A DNA stretch of 64,000 nucleotides from Actinomadura pelletieri DSM 43383. Its GTDB lineage: Bacteria; Actinomycetota; Actinomycetes; Streptosporangiales; Streptosporangiaceae. Position numbers and translations under genes: made by a program. Below are positions 41,084-49,230 of the stretch, piece after piece. The first letter of the stretch is position 1. Every line of letters starts with the position of its first letter. The notes under the pieces are model-generated. The model did not search any database and had not been told where the DNA came from. It saw only the letters and a list, made by a program, of their open reading frames with translations. The stretch lies in the NCBI RefSeq assembly GCF_003634705.1, contig NZ_RBWU01000007.1:1-64000 (forward strand), given 5' to 3'.

Positions 41084-42505
41084 ATGTCGATGCAGAAGGG
41101 CGCCAACACCGCGGTGCCGGTTCCCTCGGTCAGGGTCGAGCTGGGGTGGCAGGGTGGTCCGGGCGTTCCGGACGCGGACGCGTCCGCGCTCCTGCTGGCC
41201 GACACGGGTCGGGTGCGTTCGGACGAGGACTTCGTCTTCTACAACCAGCCGGCGCACAAGTCGGGTGCGGTCCGGCATGACGGGAAACAGCGGGGGCCCA
41301 CGGTCCTGGACGTCCTGTCGATCGATCTGGACCGCGTCGAACCCGCCATCGACAAGATCGTCGTGGCGGCGTCGTCCGACGGGGGTACGTTCGGCCGGTT
41401 CCAGGGGTTGTACGTCCGTGTGGTGGACGCCGGGACGGGAGCCGAGGTCGCGCGGTTCGACAGCCAGGGCGCCACGACCGAGACGGCGTTCGTGCTCGGT
41501 GAGCTGTACCGGCGGCAGGGCGCGTGGAAGTTCCGTGCGGTCGGCCAGGGTTACGACTCGGGGCTCGCCGGTCTGGCCACCGACTTCGGGATCTCGGTCG
41601 ACGACCCCGGTCAGGCGGCCGCGCCTCCGCCGCCCGCCCCCGCGCCCCCGCCCGCGCCCGCGCAGCCGCAGACGGTGCCGCCTCCGCCGCCCCCAGGCCA
41701 GTACCCGCCCCCGCCTGCGCCGCCCGGTGGCCAGTACACGCCGCCTCCGCCGCCCGGAGGTCAGTACGCGCCCCCGCCGCCCGGTGGCCAGTACGCACCT
41801 CCTCCGCCGCCCGGGCAGTACGCGCCCCCGCCTCCGCCCCCGCCCGCGCCGCCTCAGGCGCCGCAGCCGCAGGGCGGTACGGTCTCGCTGACCAAGAACT
41901 CTCCGTCGGTCTCGCTCACCAAGCACGGCGCGACGTCCGGTCACATGCGGGTCAATCTCAACTGGACCGCGCGTGAGGGCGTCGCCAAGGGGCGGTTCGG
42001 GAAGCGGCGCCGGGGCGTCGACCTCGACCTCGACCTGTGCTGCCTCTGGGAGCTGAAGAACGGTCAGAAGGGCATCATCCACGCGCTCGGTGACATGGGG
42101 GCGCTGGAACGTCCGCCGTACATCAAGCTCGACAAGGACGACCGCACGGGCGCGATCGAGACGGGCGAGAACCTGCACATCAACCTCGACCACACCGCGG
42201 AGTTCAAGCGGATCCTGGTGTTCGCCGAGATCTACGACGGCGCCGACGACTTCCGTGGCCTGGACGCGGTCGCGACGCTGTACCCGGTGGGCGCGCCGCC
42301 GATCGACATGCGCATGGACGACTGCGCCGACGCGTCCCGTGACGCGGTCCTCGCGCTCATCGAGAACGTGAACGGCGAACTGGTCGTCCGCAGGGAGGGC
42401 CGGTTCATCCTGCCGCCCCCCGGCCGTCCCCGCTGGGGGAAGATGACGGTCGACCAGGCGTACGGGTGGAACCTGGAGTGGGTCGCCTCACGCGGTAAGG
42501 ACTGA
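41084..42505 (+). CDS. Double TerD-domain protein with Pro-rich linker
   Basis: A 473-residue protein. The N-terminal TerD domain (about 12-180) has SDEDFVFYNQPAHKSGAV and the acidic calcium-binding stretches VLSIDLDRV and VAASSDGG. A linker of about 90 residues (185-275) is nearly all Pro, Ala, Gly, Gln and Tyr, with GQYAPPPPP repeats. The C-terminal domain (about 275-473) is a second TerD/TerF-like fold (VDLDLDLCCLWELKNG, NLDHTAEFKRILVFAEIYDG). TerD proteins bind Ca2+ and occur in tellurite/stress membranes complexes. The start follows GGGGAG. No other ter genes are adjacent. Confidence 0.87.
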   Translation: MSMQKGANTAVPVPSVRVELGWQGGPGVPDADASALLLADTGRVRSDEDFVFYNQPAHKSGAVRHDGKQRGPTVLDVLSIDLDRVEPAIDKIVVAASSDGGTFGRFQGLYVRVVDAGTGAEVARFDSQGATTETAFVLGELYRRQGAWKFRAVGQGYDSGLAGLATDFGISVDDPGQAAAPPPPAPAPPPAPAQPQTVPPPPPPGQYPPPPAPPGGQYTPPPPPGGQYAPPPPGGQYAPPPPPGQYAPPPPPPPAPPQAPQPQGGTVSLTKNSPSVSLTKHGATSGHMRVNLNWTAREGVAKGRFGKRRRGVDLDLDLCCLWELKNGQKGIIHALGDMGALERPPYIKLDKDDRTGAIETGENLHINLDHTAEFKRILVFAEIYDGADDFRGLDAVATLYPVGAPPIDMRMDDCADASRDAVLALIENVNGELVVRREGRFILPPPGRPRWGKMTVDQAYGWNLEWVASRGKD

Positions 42506-42599
42506 ACGTCCCCGGTCCGCATATGTGCTGGTACGGGCCCGGAACATTGGCTGATCCTGCCGATTGCTCCGGGCCCGACCGCGAGGGTAGGAACGTCGC

Positions 42600-43262
42600 A
42601 TGAGTTCTGAGCGGCAGTATCCAGTTGTCCCCGCACCTCGTTTCGAGGTTCCGGAGGGGGAGGCGGTCCAGCGCGTCGAGGCGTTCGCCGACACGATGAC
42701 GTTGCGCCGCACCGTGCGCGACTTCTCCCGCCACCCGGTGCCGATGGACGTCATCGACCACGCGATCCGTGCGGCGGCGACCGCTCCGAGCGGCGCCAAC
42801 CTGCAACCGTGGCGGTTCGTGGTCGTCACCGACCCGGAACGCAAGCGGAGGCTCAGAGAGGCCGCCGAGCAGGAGGAACGCGAGTTCTACGAACGGCGTG
42901 CCTCGCAGGAGTGGCTCGACGCGCTGGCGCCGCTCGGAACGGACTGGCGTAAGCCGTTCCTGGAGGACGCCCCCGCCGTCATCGTGGTCTTCGAAGTGCA
43001 CAAGGGCCCGGAGACGCCGCGTCCCTACTACGTGAAGGAGTCGGTGGGGATCGCCGTGGGGTTCCTGCTGGCCGGGCTGCATCAGGCGGGCCTTGCGACC
43101 CTCACGCACACGCCGAGCCCCATGAGGTTCCTGAACGAGGTGTGCGACCGTCCGCAGGAGGAACGGGCCTACGTCGTGATCCCGGTCGGGTATCCGGCGG
43201 ACGACGCGATGGTTCCCGACATCACGCGGAAACCGGTCGAGGAGGTCATCGTCCGGCTGTGA
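42600..43262 (+). CDS. Nitroreductase family protein
   Basis: A 220-residue FMN-dependent oxidoreductase. The FMN-binding RRTVRDFSRHPVP (about 36-48), AAATAPSGANLQPWRFVVV (about 57-75) and the C-terminal VIPVGYP region are standard for the family. The inserted, charged REAAEQEEREFYERRA helix and the DWRKPFLEDAPAVIVVF segment resemble the iodotyrosine-deiodinase-like subgroup. The natural substrate is unknown. ATG 42600 is the only good start. It converges with the HhH gene, 51 bases away. Confidence 0.9.
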   Translation: MSSERQYPVVPAPRFEVPEGEAVQRVEAFADTMTLRRTVRDFSRHPVPMDVIDHAIRAAATAPSGANLQPWRFVVVTDPERKRRLREAAEQEEREFYERRASQEWLDALAPLGTDWRKPFLEDAPAVIVVFEVHKGPETPRPYYVKESVGIAVGFLLAGLHQAGLATLTHTPSPMRFLNEVCDRPQEERAYVVIPVGYPADDAMVPDITRKPVEEVIVRL

Positions 43263-43313
43263 TCTCGTCGGGGCGGAGGGCCGCGTAGGGCCGCGTTGGG
43301 GCGCTCCGGCGAC

Positions 43314-43946
43314 CTACGCGGCCTTCAGGGTGTCGGCGAGCTTCTTGTCGCGGGCGACCCGTACCAGGGCGGCGGTCAGCCGCGCCAGGTCCTTGTCGGG
43401 CACGGTGGAGGCGAGTTCGCGGGCGTCGGTGGGCAGGCCGAGCCGTTCGGCGCCCTTCTTCACCTGGCCGTCGACGTAGGGGCGCAGCCAGGGCCAGATG
43501 GACTGGGCCTCGCGGCAGAAGATGTCCACGCCGGTGGGGCCGATGCCGGGGAACTCCTGGAGCAGTTCGGCCGCCTTCCGCGGGTCGCGTCCGGCGTCGA
43601 TGGCGAGGCGTCGCAGGTCTCCCTTGTACTTGTCCTGGACGATCCGCGCGGTGTCGCCCAGGCGGGACGCGGTGCTCTCGTCGTAGCGGACGTAGTGGCC
43701 GCGTCCGAGTGCGTCGACCCGTTCCTGCCAGGTCAGTCTGCTCATTCCGCGTGGTGTTCCGCCGCCCGCCTCGAACAGTTCACGGGCGGCTGCGACGGCG
43801 ATGTCGGACGAGATGCGCGCGCTCAGCAGGTTGGCCAGGACGAGGAGTTTGAACAGCGCGGCCGGTTGGTCCTTCAGCGGGATGCCGGCCTGTTCGGCGA
43901 ACGTCTCACCGGACTCGTGCAGCAGCTTCTTCACGACGGTGTCCAT
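43314..43946 (-). CDS. HhH-GPD-like endonuclease/glycosylase
   Basis: A 210-residue helical protein of the endonuclease III superfamily. The helix-hairpin-helix is in LLQEFPGIGPTGVDIFCRE (about 128-146), preceded by the Leu/Ala-rich HhH-GPD core (LFKLLVLANLLSARIS, WQERVDALGRGHYVRYDES). There is no C-terminal iron-sulfur Cys cluster, and the usual catalytic Lys position in the hairpin is Thr, so base-excision activity is uncertain. ATG 43946 has GGGAGG nine bases upstream; the frame beyond it is unconserved. It lies beside rnhB on the same strand. Confidence 0.82.
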   Translation of the reverse strand: MDTVVKKLLHESGETFAEQAGIPLKDQPAALFKLLVLANLLSARISSDIAVAAARELFEAGGGTPRGMSRLTWQERVDALGRGHYVRYDESTASRLGDTARIVQDKYKGDLRRLAIDAGRDPRKAAELLQEFPGIGPTGVDIFCREAQSIWPWLRPYVDGQVKKGAERLGLPTDARELASTVPDKDLARLTAALVRVARDKKLADTLKAA

Positions 43947-44032
43947 GGCATGTACCTCCCGTTGTCGCCGCCTTACCCGGGTCCGTGGAGATGACTCATG
44001 CCGGGACGCCGAACGGGGGACCCGAGGCGCGG

Positions 44033-44824
44033 TCACAGGAGGCTGAGCTGCCCTTCCCCTGCGAGCGGGTCGCGGTGCTTCTTCAGATGCCGCCAGCGCG
44101 GCAGGTCGTCGAGATAGGACCACGACATCCGGTGATGCGGCGTCGGCCCGAACTCCGCAAGGGCTTTCTGATGCGCGGGGGACGGGTAACCGGCGCTGTC
44201 CGCGAATCCGTAACCGGGGCATTCTTCGTCCAAACCTGCCATCAGCCGGTCGCGATGAACCTTGGCCAGGACGGAGGCGGCCGCGACGGTGACCGACCTC
44301 TGGTCGGCCTTGACCTCGCAGCGCACACGCCAGGGGCGGCGCAGAAAGTCGTGCTTGCCGTCGAGGATGACGACATCGGGCGGTAGGGGCAGCGACTCCA
44401 ACGCGCGGACGGCGGCGCGTCGCAGGGCCTCGGTCATACCGACCTCGTCGATCTCCTCGGGACCGGACTCGCCGATGGCGTGACCGACGAGCCATCCGGG
44501 CAACAGTTCGGCGAACGACTCGCGGTGCGCCTCGGTCAGGAGCTTGGAGTCGGTGAGCCCGACCGTCCTGTCGCCGCGTCCCTGGAGGACGGGCGGCGGG
44601 GTCAGATCCGTGACCGCCGCGCACACCACGACGGGGCCCGCCCACGCGCCGCGTCCGACTTCGTCCACCCCGGCGATCGTGGTCGGACGGCCGCCCGGGA
44701 CCGACAGGGCGAGGAGCTGGTCCTCGATCTCGTAGCCCGCGACGCGCGAGATCTCCTCGGCGGCGGGGCCGGGGGCCGGGGTGAGGCCGGGCAGCGCGCC
44801 CGGGTGATCGGTCGGGGAAGCCAT
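44033..44824 (-). CDS. rnhB: Ribonuclease HII
   Basis: A 263-residue enzyme. The catalytic carboxylates sit in GVDEVGRGAWAGPVVV, in VILDGKHD and in the VTVAAASVLAKVHRD strand-helix, followed by the YGFADSAGYPSPAHQKAL C-terminal motif. It removes ribonucleotides misincorporated in DNA and RNA in hybrids. The N-terminal 45 residues are an actinobacterial extension (GALPGLTPAPGPAAE). ATG 44824 is the first plausible start. The very long open frame upstream is antisense to the AAA gene and is ignored. Confidence 0.93.
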   Translation of the reverse strand: MASPTDHPGALPGLTPAPGPAAEEISRVAGYEIEDQLLALSVPGGRPTTIAGVDEVGRGAWAGPVVVCAAVTDLTPPPVLQGRGDRTVGLTDSKLLTEAHRESFAELLPGWLVGHAIGESGPEEIDEVGMTEALRRAAVRALESLPLPPDVVILDGKHDFLRRPWRVRCEVKADQRSVTVAAASVLAKVHRDRLMAGLDEECPGYGFADSAGYPSPAHQKALAEFGPTPHHRMSWSYLDDLPRWRHLKKHRDPLAGEGQLSLL

Positions 44825-45007
44825 GCGCTCATCATTCCAGCCGCCGCCGTCGACCGTGGGCAAGCGAACCGCTACTTCTGGACAGCACAAATGTGGTGGT
44901 GCCGAGACGCAGGTCTTCCCTGTTCCGTAGCAGGCAGGCGTGGGGACGCCAACGAACCGGGCGCGGGGAGTGCCGTTCCGGGCGGTCCTGCGCTTTACTC
45001 GCTTCTG

Positions 45008-47602
45008 ATGGCATTGTTCGGCAGGTCTCGCTCCCGTGCGGCGAAGGACGCCGCGGCGCGGGATCTTTTCGAGCGCCTGCGGTGGCGGTACTTCCAGGTG
45101 ACGCCGGGGGTGCGGTTCCTGGGCGGCCTGTTGCTCCTCGCCCTGGTGGTGTCGGCGACGGTGGTACTGGACGGGCCGTTCCTCGCCGCGGCGGCGTTCA
45201 CGGCGATCCTGCTCGTCGTCGTCCATCTGACGTTGCGTTCGCCCACGGGCATGGCGGTCGTCGCCGTCGTCATGGCCTGGCTGCTCCTCCTGATTCCTCT
45301 GGGAAGGCTCTACCCGAACGACGAACACCCGCCGTATCTGAGGCCCGAGCTGCTCCTGGCGTTGCTGGCGCTGCCGGTGGCGTTCGTCGCGTTCCGGTTG
45401 CGCGGATACACGCCGTGGCGTTCCACGCTCATCGCCTTGGGCGCCGCCGGGCTGACGACGGCGGCCGCGGCGCAGCCCCTGCCGGAGGCGCACGTGGCGC
45501 CGGGCTGGATCGCGGCCCTGATCGTCCTCGCCTACCGCTGGGACCAGGCGCGGCGCACGGTGCCCGCCGAGGCGTACGAAACCGGGTGGGTCCAGGAACA
45601 GGCGGGCCCGAAGGGGGACGGAACGGTGACACCGCGTAAGAATCCGTCCGGCAACGACAAACGCGAACGGCCGGAACGTCTCGACAGGCCCACCGAAGAC
45701 GACGGGCCCGGCCGCCCCGGGAAGACCGACCGGCGTGTCCCCGATGACGCCGAGGCCGGTGTCGCGCCGACCGCGGGCCGCGACCAGCGGGCCGCGGCGC
45801 AGGCGACCGACACCGCCGAGCCCGGCCGCGCGGCCTCCCCGGCGCCCGCCGAACCACGCGGAGACGCCGCGCCGGAGATCTCGGTGGCGGACGCGCTCGC
45901 CGAGCTCGAGGACATGATCGGCCTGGAACCGGTCAAACGGCAGGTCCGCTCGATCGCCGCGTCGATCGAGGCCGCGCACATGCGCGCCGCCGCCGGGGTG
46001 CCCACGGAGAAGCCGATGCGGCACTTCGTGTTCGTCGGACCGTCCGGGACGGGCAAGACGACCGTGGCACGCGTCCTCGCCAAGATCTTCTACGCCTTCG
46101 GGCTGCTGCCGGAACCGGCGCTGGTCGAGGCGCACCGCGCGGACCTCGTCGGGGAGTTCCTCGGCGCCACGGCCCTCAAGACCAACCGGCTCGTCGACTC
46201 CGCGCTGGGCGGCGTGCTGTTCGTCGACGAGGCGTACGGCCTCGTCAACTCCGCCGAGGGGCAGCCCGACCGGTTCGGGGACGAGGCCGTGCAGACGCTC
46301 CTCAAACGCGCGGAGGACGACCGCGACAACCTGGTCATCATCCTCGCGGGATACGACGCGCAGATGGCCGAGTTCCTCGACTCCAACCCCGGGCTGGCGT
46401 CCCGGTTCGGCACGCGCGTGCACTTTCCGTCGTACCGTCCGTCCGAACTGCTCCGGATTGCCGACTACCACGTCGCCCTCCGCGAGGACCGGCTCGACCC
46501 GGAGGCGCGGCGGCGTCTCGCCGCCCGGTTCGAGGAGGTCGAACGGCGCGGCATCGTCGACGAACTGGGCAACGGCCGGTTCGTCCGGTCCCTGACCGAG
46601 GCGGCCGCGCGGGCGCGCGACGTGCGCGTCGTGAACGCCGCGTCCGGTCCGGCCGCGCCCAGCGCCGACGACCTGGTCACCCTGTGCGCCGAGGACGTCG
46701 AGGCCGCGTTCGCCGAGGTCACCGAACGGTACCGCGGCTACGCGGAGACGCCGACGCTGGACGAGGCGCTCCGCTCGCTCGACGCGATGATCGGACTCGA
46801 ACCGGTGAAACGGCAGGTCCGCGAGATCGCCGCCCAACTCCAGGTCGCCCGGATGCGTGAGGAACAGGGCCTGGTCACCCGCCCACCGACACGCCACTTC
46901 GTCTTCACCGGGCCACCCGGAACCGGCAAGACGACCGTCGCCCGGGTCCTCGGCCGCATCTTCGCCGCCGCCGGGCTCCTCGCCCGTCCGGAAGTGGTCG
47001 AGGCGCAGCGCGCGGATCTCGTCGGTGAACACCTGGGCGGAACGGCCCTCAAGACGAACAAGGTGGTCGACTCCGCGCTCGGCGGGGTCCTGTTCGTCGA
47101 CGAGGCCTACGCGCTGAGCAACCCGGGTTACTCCGGTGGCGACGCGTTCGGCGCCGAGGCCGTACAGACCCTGCTGAAACGCGCCGAGGACGACCGGGAC
47201 CGTCTCGTCATCGTCCTCGCCGGTTACGAAGCCGAGATGGACGGGTTCCTGTCGTCCAACCCCGGGTTGGCGTCACGGTTCGACGTCCGCGTCGACTTCC
47301 CCTCCTACGGACCGGACGAACTGCTGCGCATCGCGCAACTCATCGCCGAGGAGGGCGGCGACCACTGGGAGGACCGCGCCCTGGACGACCTCGCCCTGGT
47401 GTTCCAACGCGCCTGCGGATCGGGACGGATCGACGAACTGGGCAACGGCCGGTTCGCCCGGTCCATGTACGAGAAGGCATGCGCGCGGCGCGCGCTGCGG
47501 GCCGCCGGACTGGGCGACGCCGCCACCGCCGACGACCTCACGGTGCTCACCGCCGACGACGTTCGCGACGCCTTCGCCGAACTCACCCATCGCCTGGGCT
47601 GA
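45008..47602 (+). CDS. Membrane protein with two CbxX/CfqX-type AAA domains
   Basis: An 864-residue protein. Five to six hydrophobic segments (about 38-175) are followed by a hydrophilic, Arg/Pro/Asp-rich linker (about 195-290), then two tandem AAA+ modules. Module 1: GPSGTGKTT, GVLFVDEAYGL and LASRFGTRV. Module 2: GPPGTGKTT, GVLFVDEAYAL and LASRFDVRV. Each has the MIGLEPVKRQVR start and DELGNGRF end typical of CbxX/SpoVK and of EccA in type VII secretion. Both Walker B and arginine-finger regions look functional. The tandem pair on a membrane stem is uncommon. The substrate is unknown; no esx genes are nearby. Divergent from rnhB. Confidence 0.9.
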   Translation: MALFGRSRSRAAKDAAARDLFERLRWRYFQVTPGVRFLGGLLLLALVVSATVVLDGPFLAAAAFTAILLVVVHLTLRSPTGMAVVAVVMAWLLLLIPLGRLYPNDEHPPYLRPELLLALLALPVAFVAFRLRGYTPWRSTLIALGAAGLTTAAAAQPLPEAHVAPGWIAALIVLAYRWDQARRTVPAEAYETGWVQEQAGPKGDGTVTPRKNPSGNDKRERPERLDRPTEDDGPGRPGKTDRRVPDDAEAGVAPTAGRDQRAAAQATDTAEPGRAASPAPAEPRGDAAPEISVADALAELEDMIGLEPVKRQVRSIAASIEAAHMRAAAGVPTEKPMRHFVFVGPSGTGKTTVARVLAKIFYAFGLLPEPALVEAHRADLVGEFLGATALKTNRLVDSALGGVLFVDEAYGLVNSAEGQPDRFGDEAVQTLLKRAEDDRDNLVIILAGYDAQMAEFLDSNPGLASRFGTRVHFPSYRPSELLRIADYHVALREDRLDPEARRRLAARFEEVERRGIVDELGNGRFVRSLTEAAARARDVRVVNAASGPAAPSADDLVTLCAEDVEAAFAEVTERYRGYAETPTLDEALRSLDAMIGLEPVKRQVREIAAQLQVARMREEQGLVTRPPTRHFVFTGPPGTGKTTVARVLGRIFAAAGLLARPEVVEAQRADLVGEHLGGTALKTNKVVDSALGGVLFVDEAYALSNPGYSGGDAFGAEAVQTLLKRAEDDRDRLVIVLAGYEAEMDGFLSSNPGLASRFDVRVDFPSYGPDELLRIAQLIAEEGGDHWEDRALDDLALVFQRACGSGRIDELGNGRFARSMYEKACARRALRAAGLGDAATADDLTVLTADDVRDAFAELTHRLG

Positions 47603-47659
47603 CCGCTCGGAGGAGCGGACGCGTCGAGTCCTGTCGGGGGCGTGCGCTGTAATCGGAGG

Positions 47660-48742
47660 ATGGAATCGGTGACGTGGGCGCAGGTCCTGGCCTGGCGAAT
47701 GCGACGGCAGTTCATCGAACGCGCGGGCGACGCGTCGGTGGTGGAGGTCGCGCGCCGTCTTGCCGGGGTACAGGCGCAGGTCGCCTCGTCGGCGGAGTTC
47801 GCCATCGCGGTAAGGCAGGCCGCCCCTGAAGCGGGCGCGGTACGACGAGCGCTCATCGACGAACGGACACTCGTCAAGACCTGGGCCATGCGCGGCACCC
47901 TGCATCTGCTCCCTGCCGACGAGGCCGCCGCCTACCTCGTGCTGTGCGCCGCCGTCCGCCACTGGGAGAAACCCGTCTGGCAGCGCAACTTCGGGGCCAC
48001 GCCCGCCGATCTGGAGGCGATGGCCGAGGCGGCCACCGGCGCGCTGGCGAACGGTGCGACGGTCACGCGGGAAGAGCTCACCGAGGCCATCGTCGACGAG
48101 ACCGGCTCGCGCCACCTCGCCGAGATCCTCAACTCGGGCTGGGGCACCGTCCTCAAACCCCTGGCGTGGTGGGGCGTCCTCTGCCACGGCCCCGCGCAGG
48201 GCACACGCGTGACGTTCACCTCACCGCAACGGTGGCTGCCCGGTTGGAGCGGGCTGCCGCCCCTGGAGGACGCCGCCCGCACCGCGATCCACACGTTCCT
48301 CGGTGCGCACGGGCCCGCCACCCCCGACATGTTCGACAACTGGCTGATGCGCAAGATGAACCGGAAGAGAGACGTCAAGAGCTGGTTCGCCGCGGCCGAG
48401 GACGGGCTCTCCACCATCGAGGTGGACGGCGTACCGATGTACCTCCTGGACGAGCACCGCGACGAACTCCTGGCCACTGAGCCGAGCGCGTCCGTCCGGC
48501 TGCTCGGAGCCTTCGACCAGTACGTGTTGGGCGCGGGAACAGGCGCGACCTACCTTGTGCCCCCGGAGCGTCGCAAAGAGGTGAGTCGGGCCGCGGGCTG
48601 GATATCCCCGGTCGTGCTGTACCAGGGACGCGTGGCAGGCGTATGGGAGACCAAGGACGACGACGTGGCCGTGACCCCATTCGAAGACATTCCCGCCGCC
48701 CCGCTCAAGGACGCGCTGAGCCGAGTGAAGCCACTGCTGTAG
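47660..48742 (+). CDS. Winged-helix HTH_42 protein, AlkZ-like DNA glycosylase candidate
   Basis: A 360-residue protein of the HTH_42 (winged helix DNA-binding) superfamily that includes AlkZ and YcaQ glycosylases. RLAGVQAQVASS contains the QxQ catalytic motif (Gln38, Gln40) of that family. WAMRGTLHLLP (about 77-87) is the next hallmark, and the C-terminal LLGAFDQYVLG and VAGVWE are typical. These enzymes excise bulky or cross-linked alkylated bases, often produced by genotoxic natural products. The start is ATG 47660; GTG 47669 is also well spaced from GGAGG. The 3' end is part of a duplicated segment. Confidence 0.88.
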   Translation: MESVTWAQVLAWRMRRQFIERAGDASVVEVARRLAGVQAQVASSAEFAIAVRQAAPEAGAVRRALIDERTLVKTWAMRGTLHLLPADEAAAYLVLCAAVRHWEKPVWQRNFGATPADLEAMAEAATGALANGATVTREELTEAIVDETGSRHLAEILNSGWGTVLKPLAWWGVLCHGPAQGTRVTFTSPQRWLPGWSGLPPLEDAARTAIHTFLGAHGPATPDMFDNWLMRKMNRKRDVKSWFAAAEDGLSTIEVDGVPMYLLDEHRDELLATEPSASVRLLGAFDQYVLGAGTGATYLVPPERRKEVSRAAGWISPVVLYQGRVAGVWETKDDDVAVTPFEDIPAAPLKDALSRVKPLL

Positions 48743-48864
48743 CGGCGTGCCGCATGGCCGAACAAGCGGCCGTTATACCGGTGGAAGCGGAGTAGTTGGC
48801 CTGGGCGTAGTTGCGCGGCGTGGGAAAGCGAGGACGGGGCGAGCACTGCGATGGCGGGGTGACC
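48724..48864. repeat. Duplicated segment containing two gene tails, copy 1
   Basis: This 141-bp stretch contains the last codons and stop of the winged-helix gene (GTGAAGCCACTGCTGTAG) and continues into a sequence that, on the minus strand, reads LSHAAQLRPGQLLRFH, the C-terminus of the PxpC gene downstream. It matches 49086-49230 at about 85% by eye. Confidence 0.85.
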
Positions 48865-48910
48865 GAAGGACGCGCTGAGTGCCGGTTCAGAGCACGGTAG
48901 ACCATGACCA

Positions 48911-49075
48911 GGAGAGAAGGTCGTCGCGGGCGAGGTCGCCGCCACTCTCTCCCACCATCCGAAGGTCCGCGACGTCGTCGTCCCCGCCGGTGTTGACCAC
49001 GTCGGCGAGCCGGCCGCGGACGTGGAGCCGTCCGTTCTCCAGAACGCCGAGGTCCAAGGGTGAGGACCCAGGCGC
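48911..49075. pseudogene. menE-like remnant with an internal inversion
   Basis: Two halves of an acyl-CoA ligase (MenE-like) C-terminal region are present in opposite orientation. Plus strand 48911-48995 reads GEKVVAGEVAATLSHHP then KVRDVVVPAGV. Minus strand 49068-49000 reads LDLGVLENGRLHVRGRLADV then VNTGG. In an intact ligase VNTGG is directly followed by EKV. The simplest reading is a minus-strand fragment in which the distal ~90 bp have been inverted in place. It lies between the two copies of the duplicated tail segment and has no start or full domain. Confidence 0.7.
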
Positions 49076-49085
49076 CGTCGAGTCT

Positions 49086-49230
49086 GAGTGAAGCCCGCTG
49101 CTGTAGCGGCGTGCTGCATGGTCGAGCAGGCGGCTGCTACAGGTGGAAGCGTAGGTGTTGGCCTGGGCGTAGTTGCGCGGCGTGGGAGAGCGAGGATGAG
49201 GTGAGCACTGCGATGACGGGGTAACCGCCG
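49086..49230. repeat. Duplicated segment containing two gene tails, copy 2
   Basis: The second copy of the 48724-48864 segment. It carries a relic of the winged-helix gene's end (GTGAAGCCCGCTGCTGTAG) and the true C-terminus and stop of the pxpC gene. A stop codon ends the minus-strand frame here but not in copy 1. Confidence 0.85.

Noticed and set aside
44033..47032. A 999-codon minus-strand frame covering rnhB and the AAA gene
   Set aside because: Only its 3' 263 codons are rnhB. The rest is antisense to the AAA modules.
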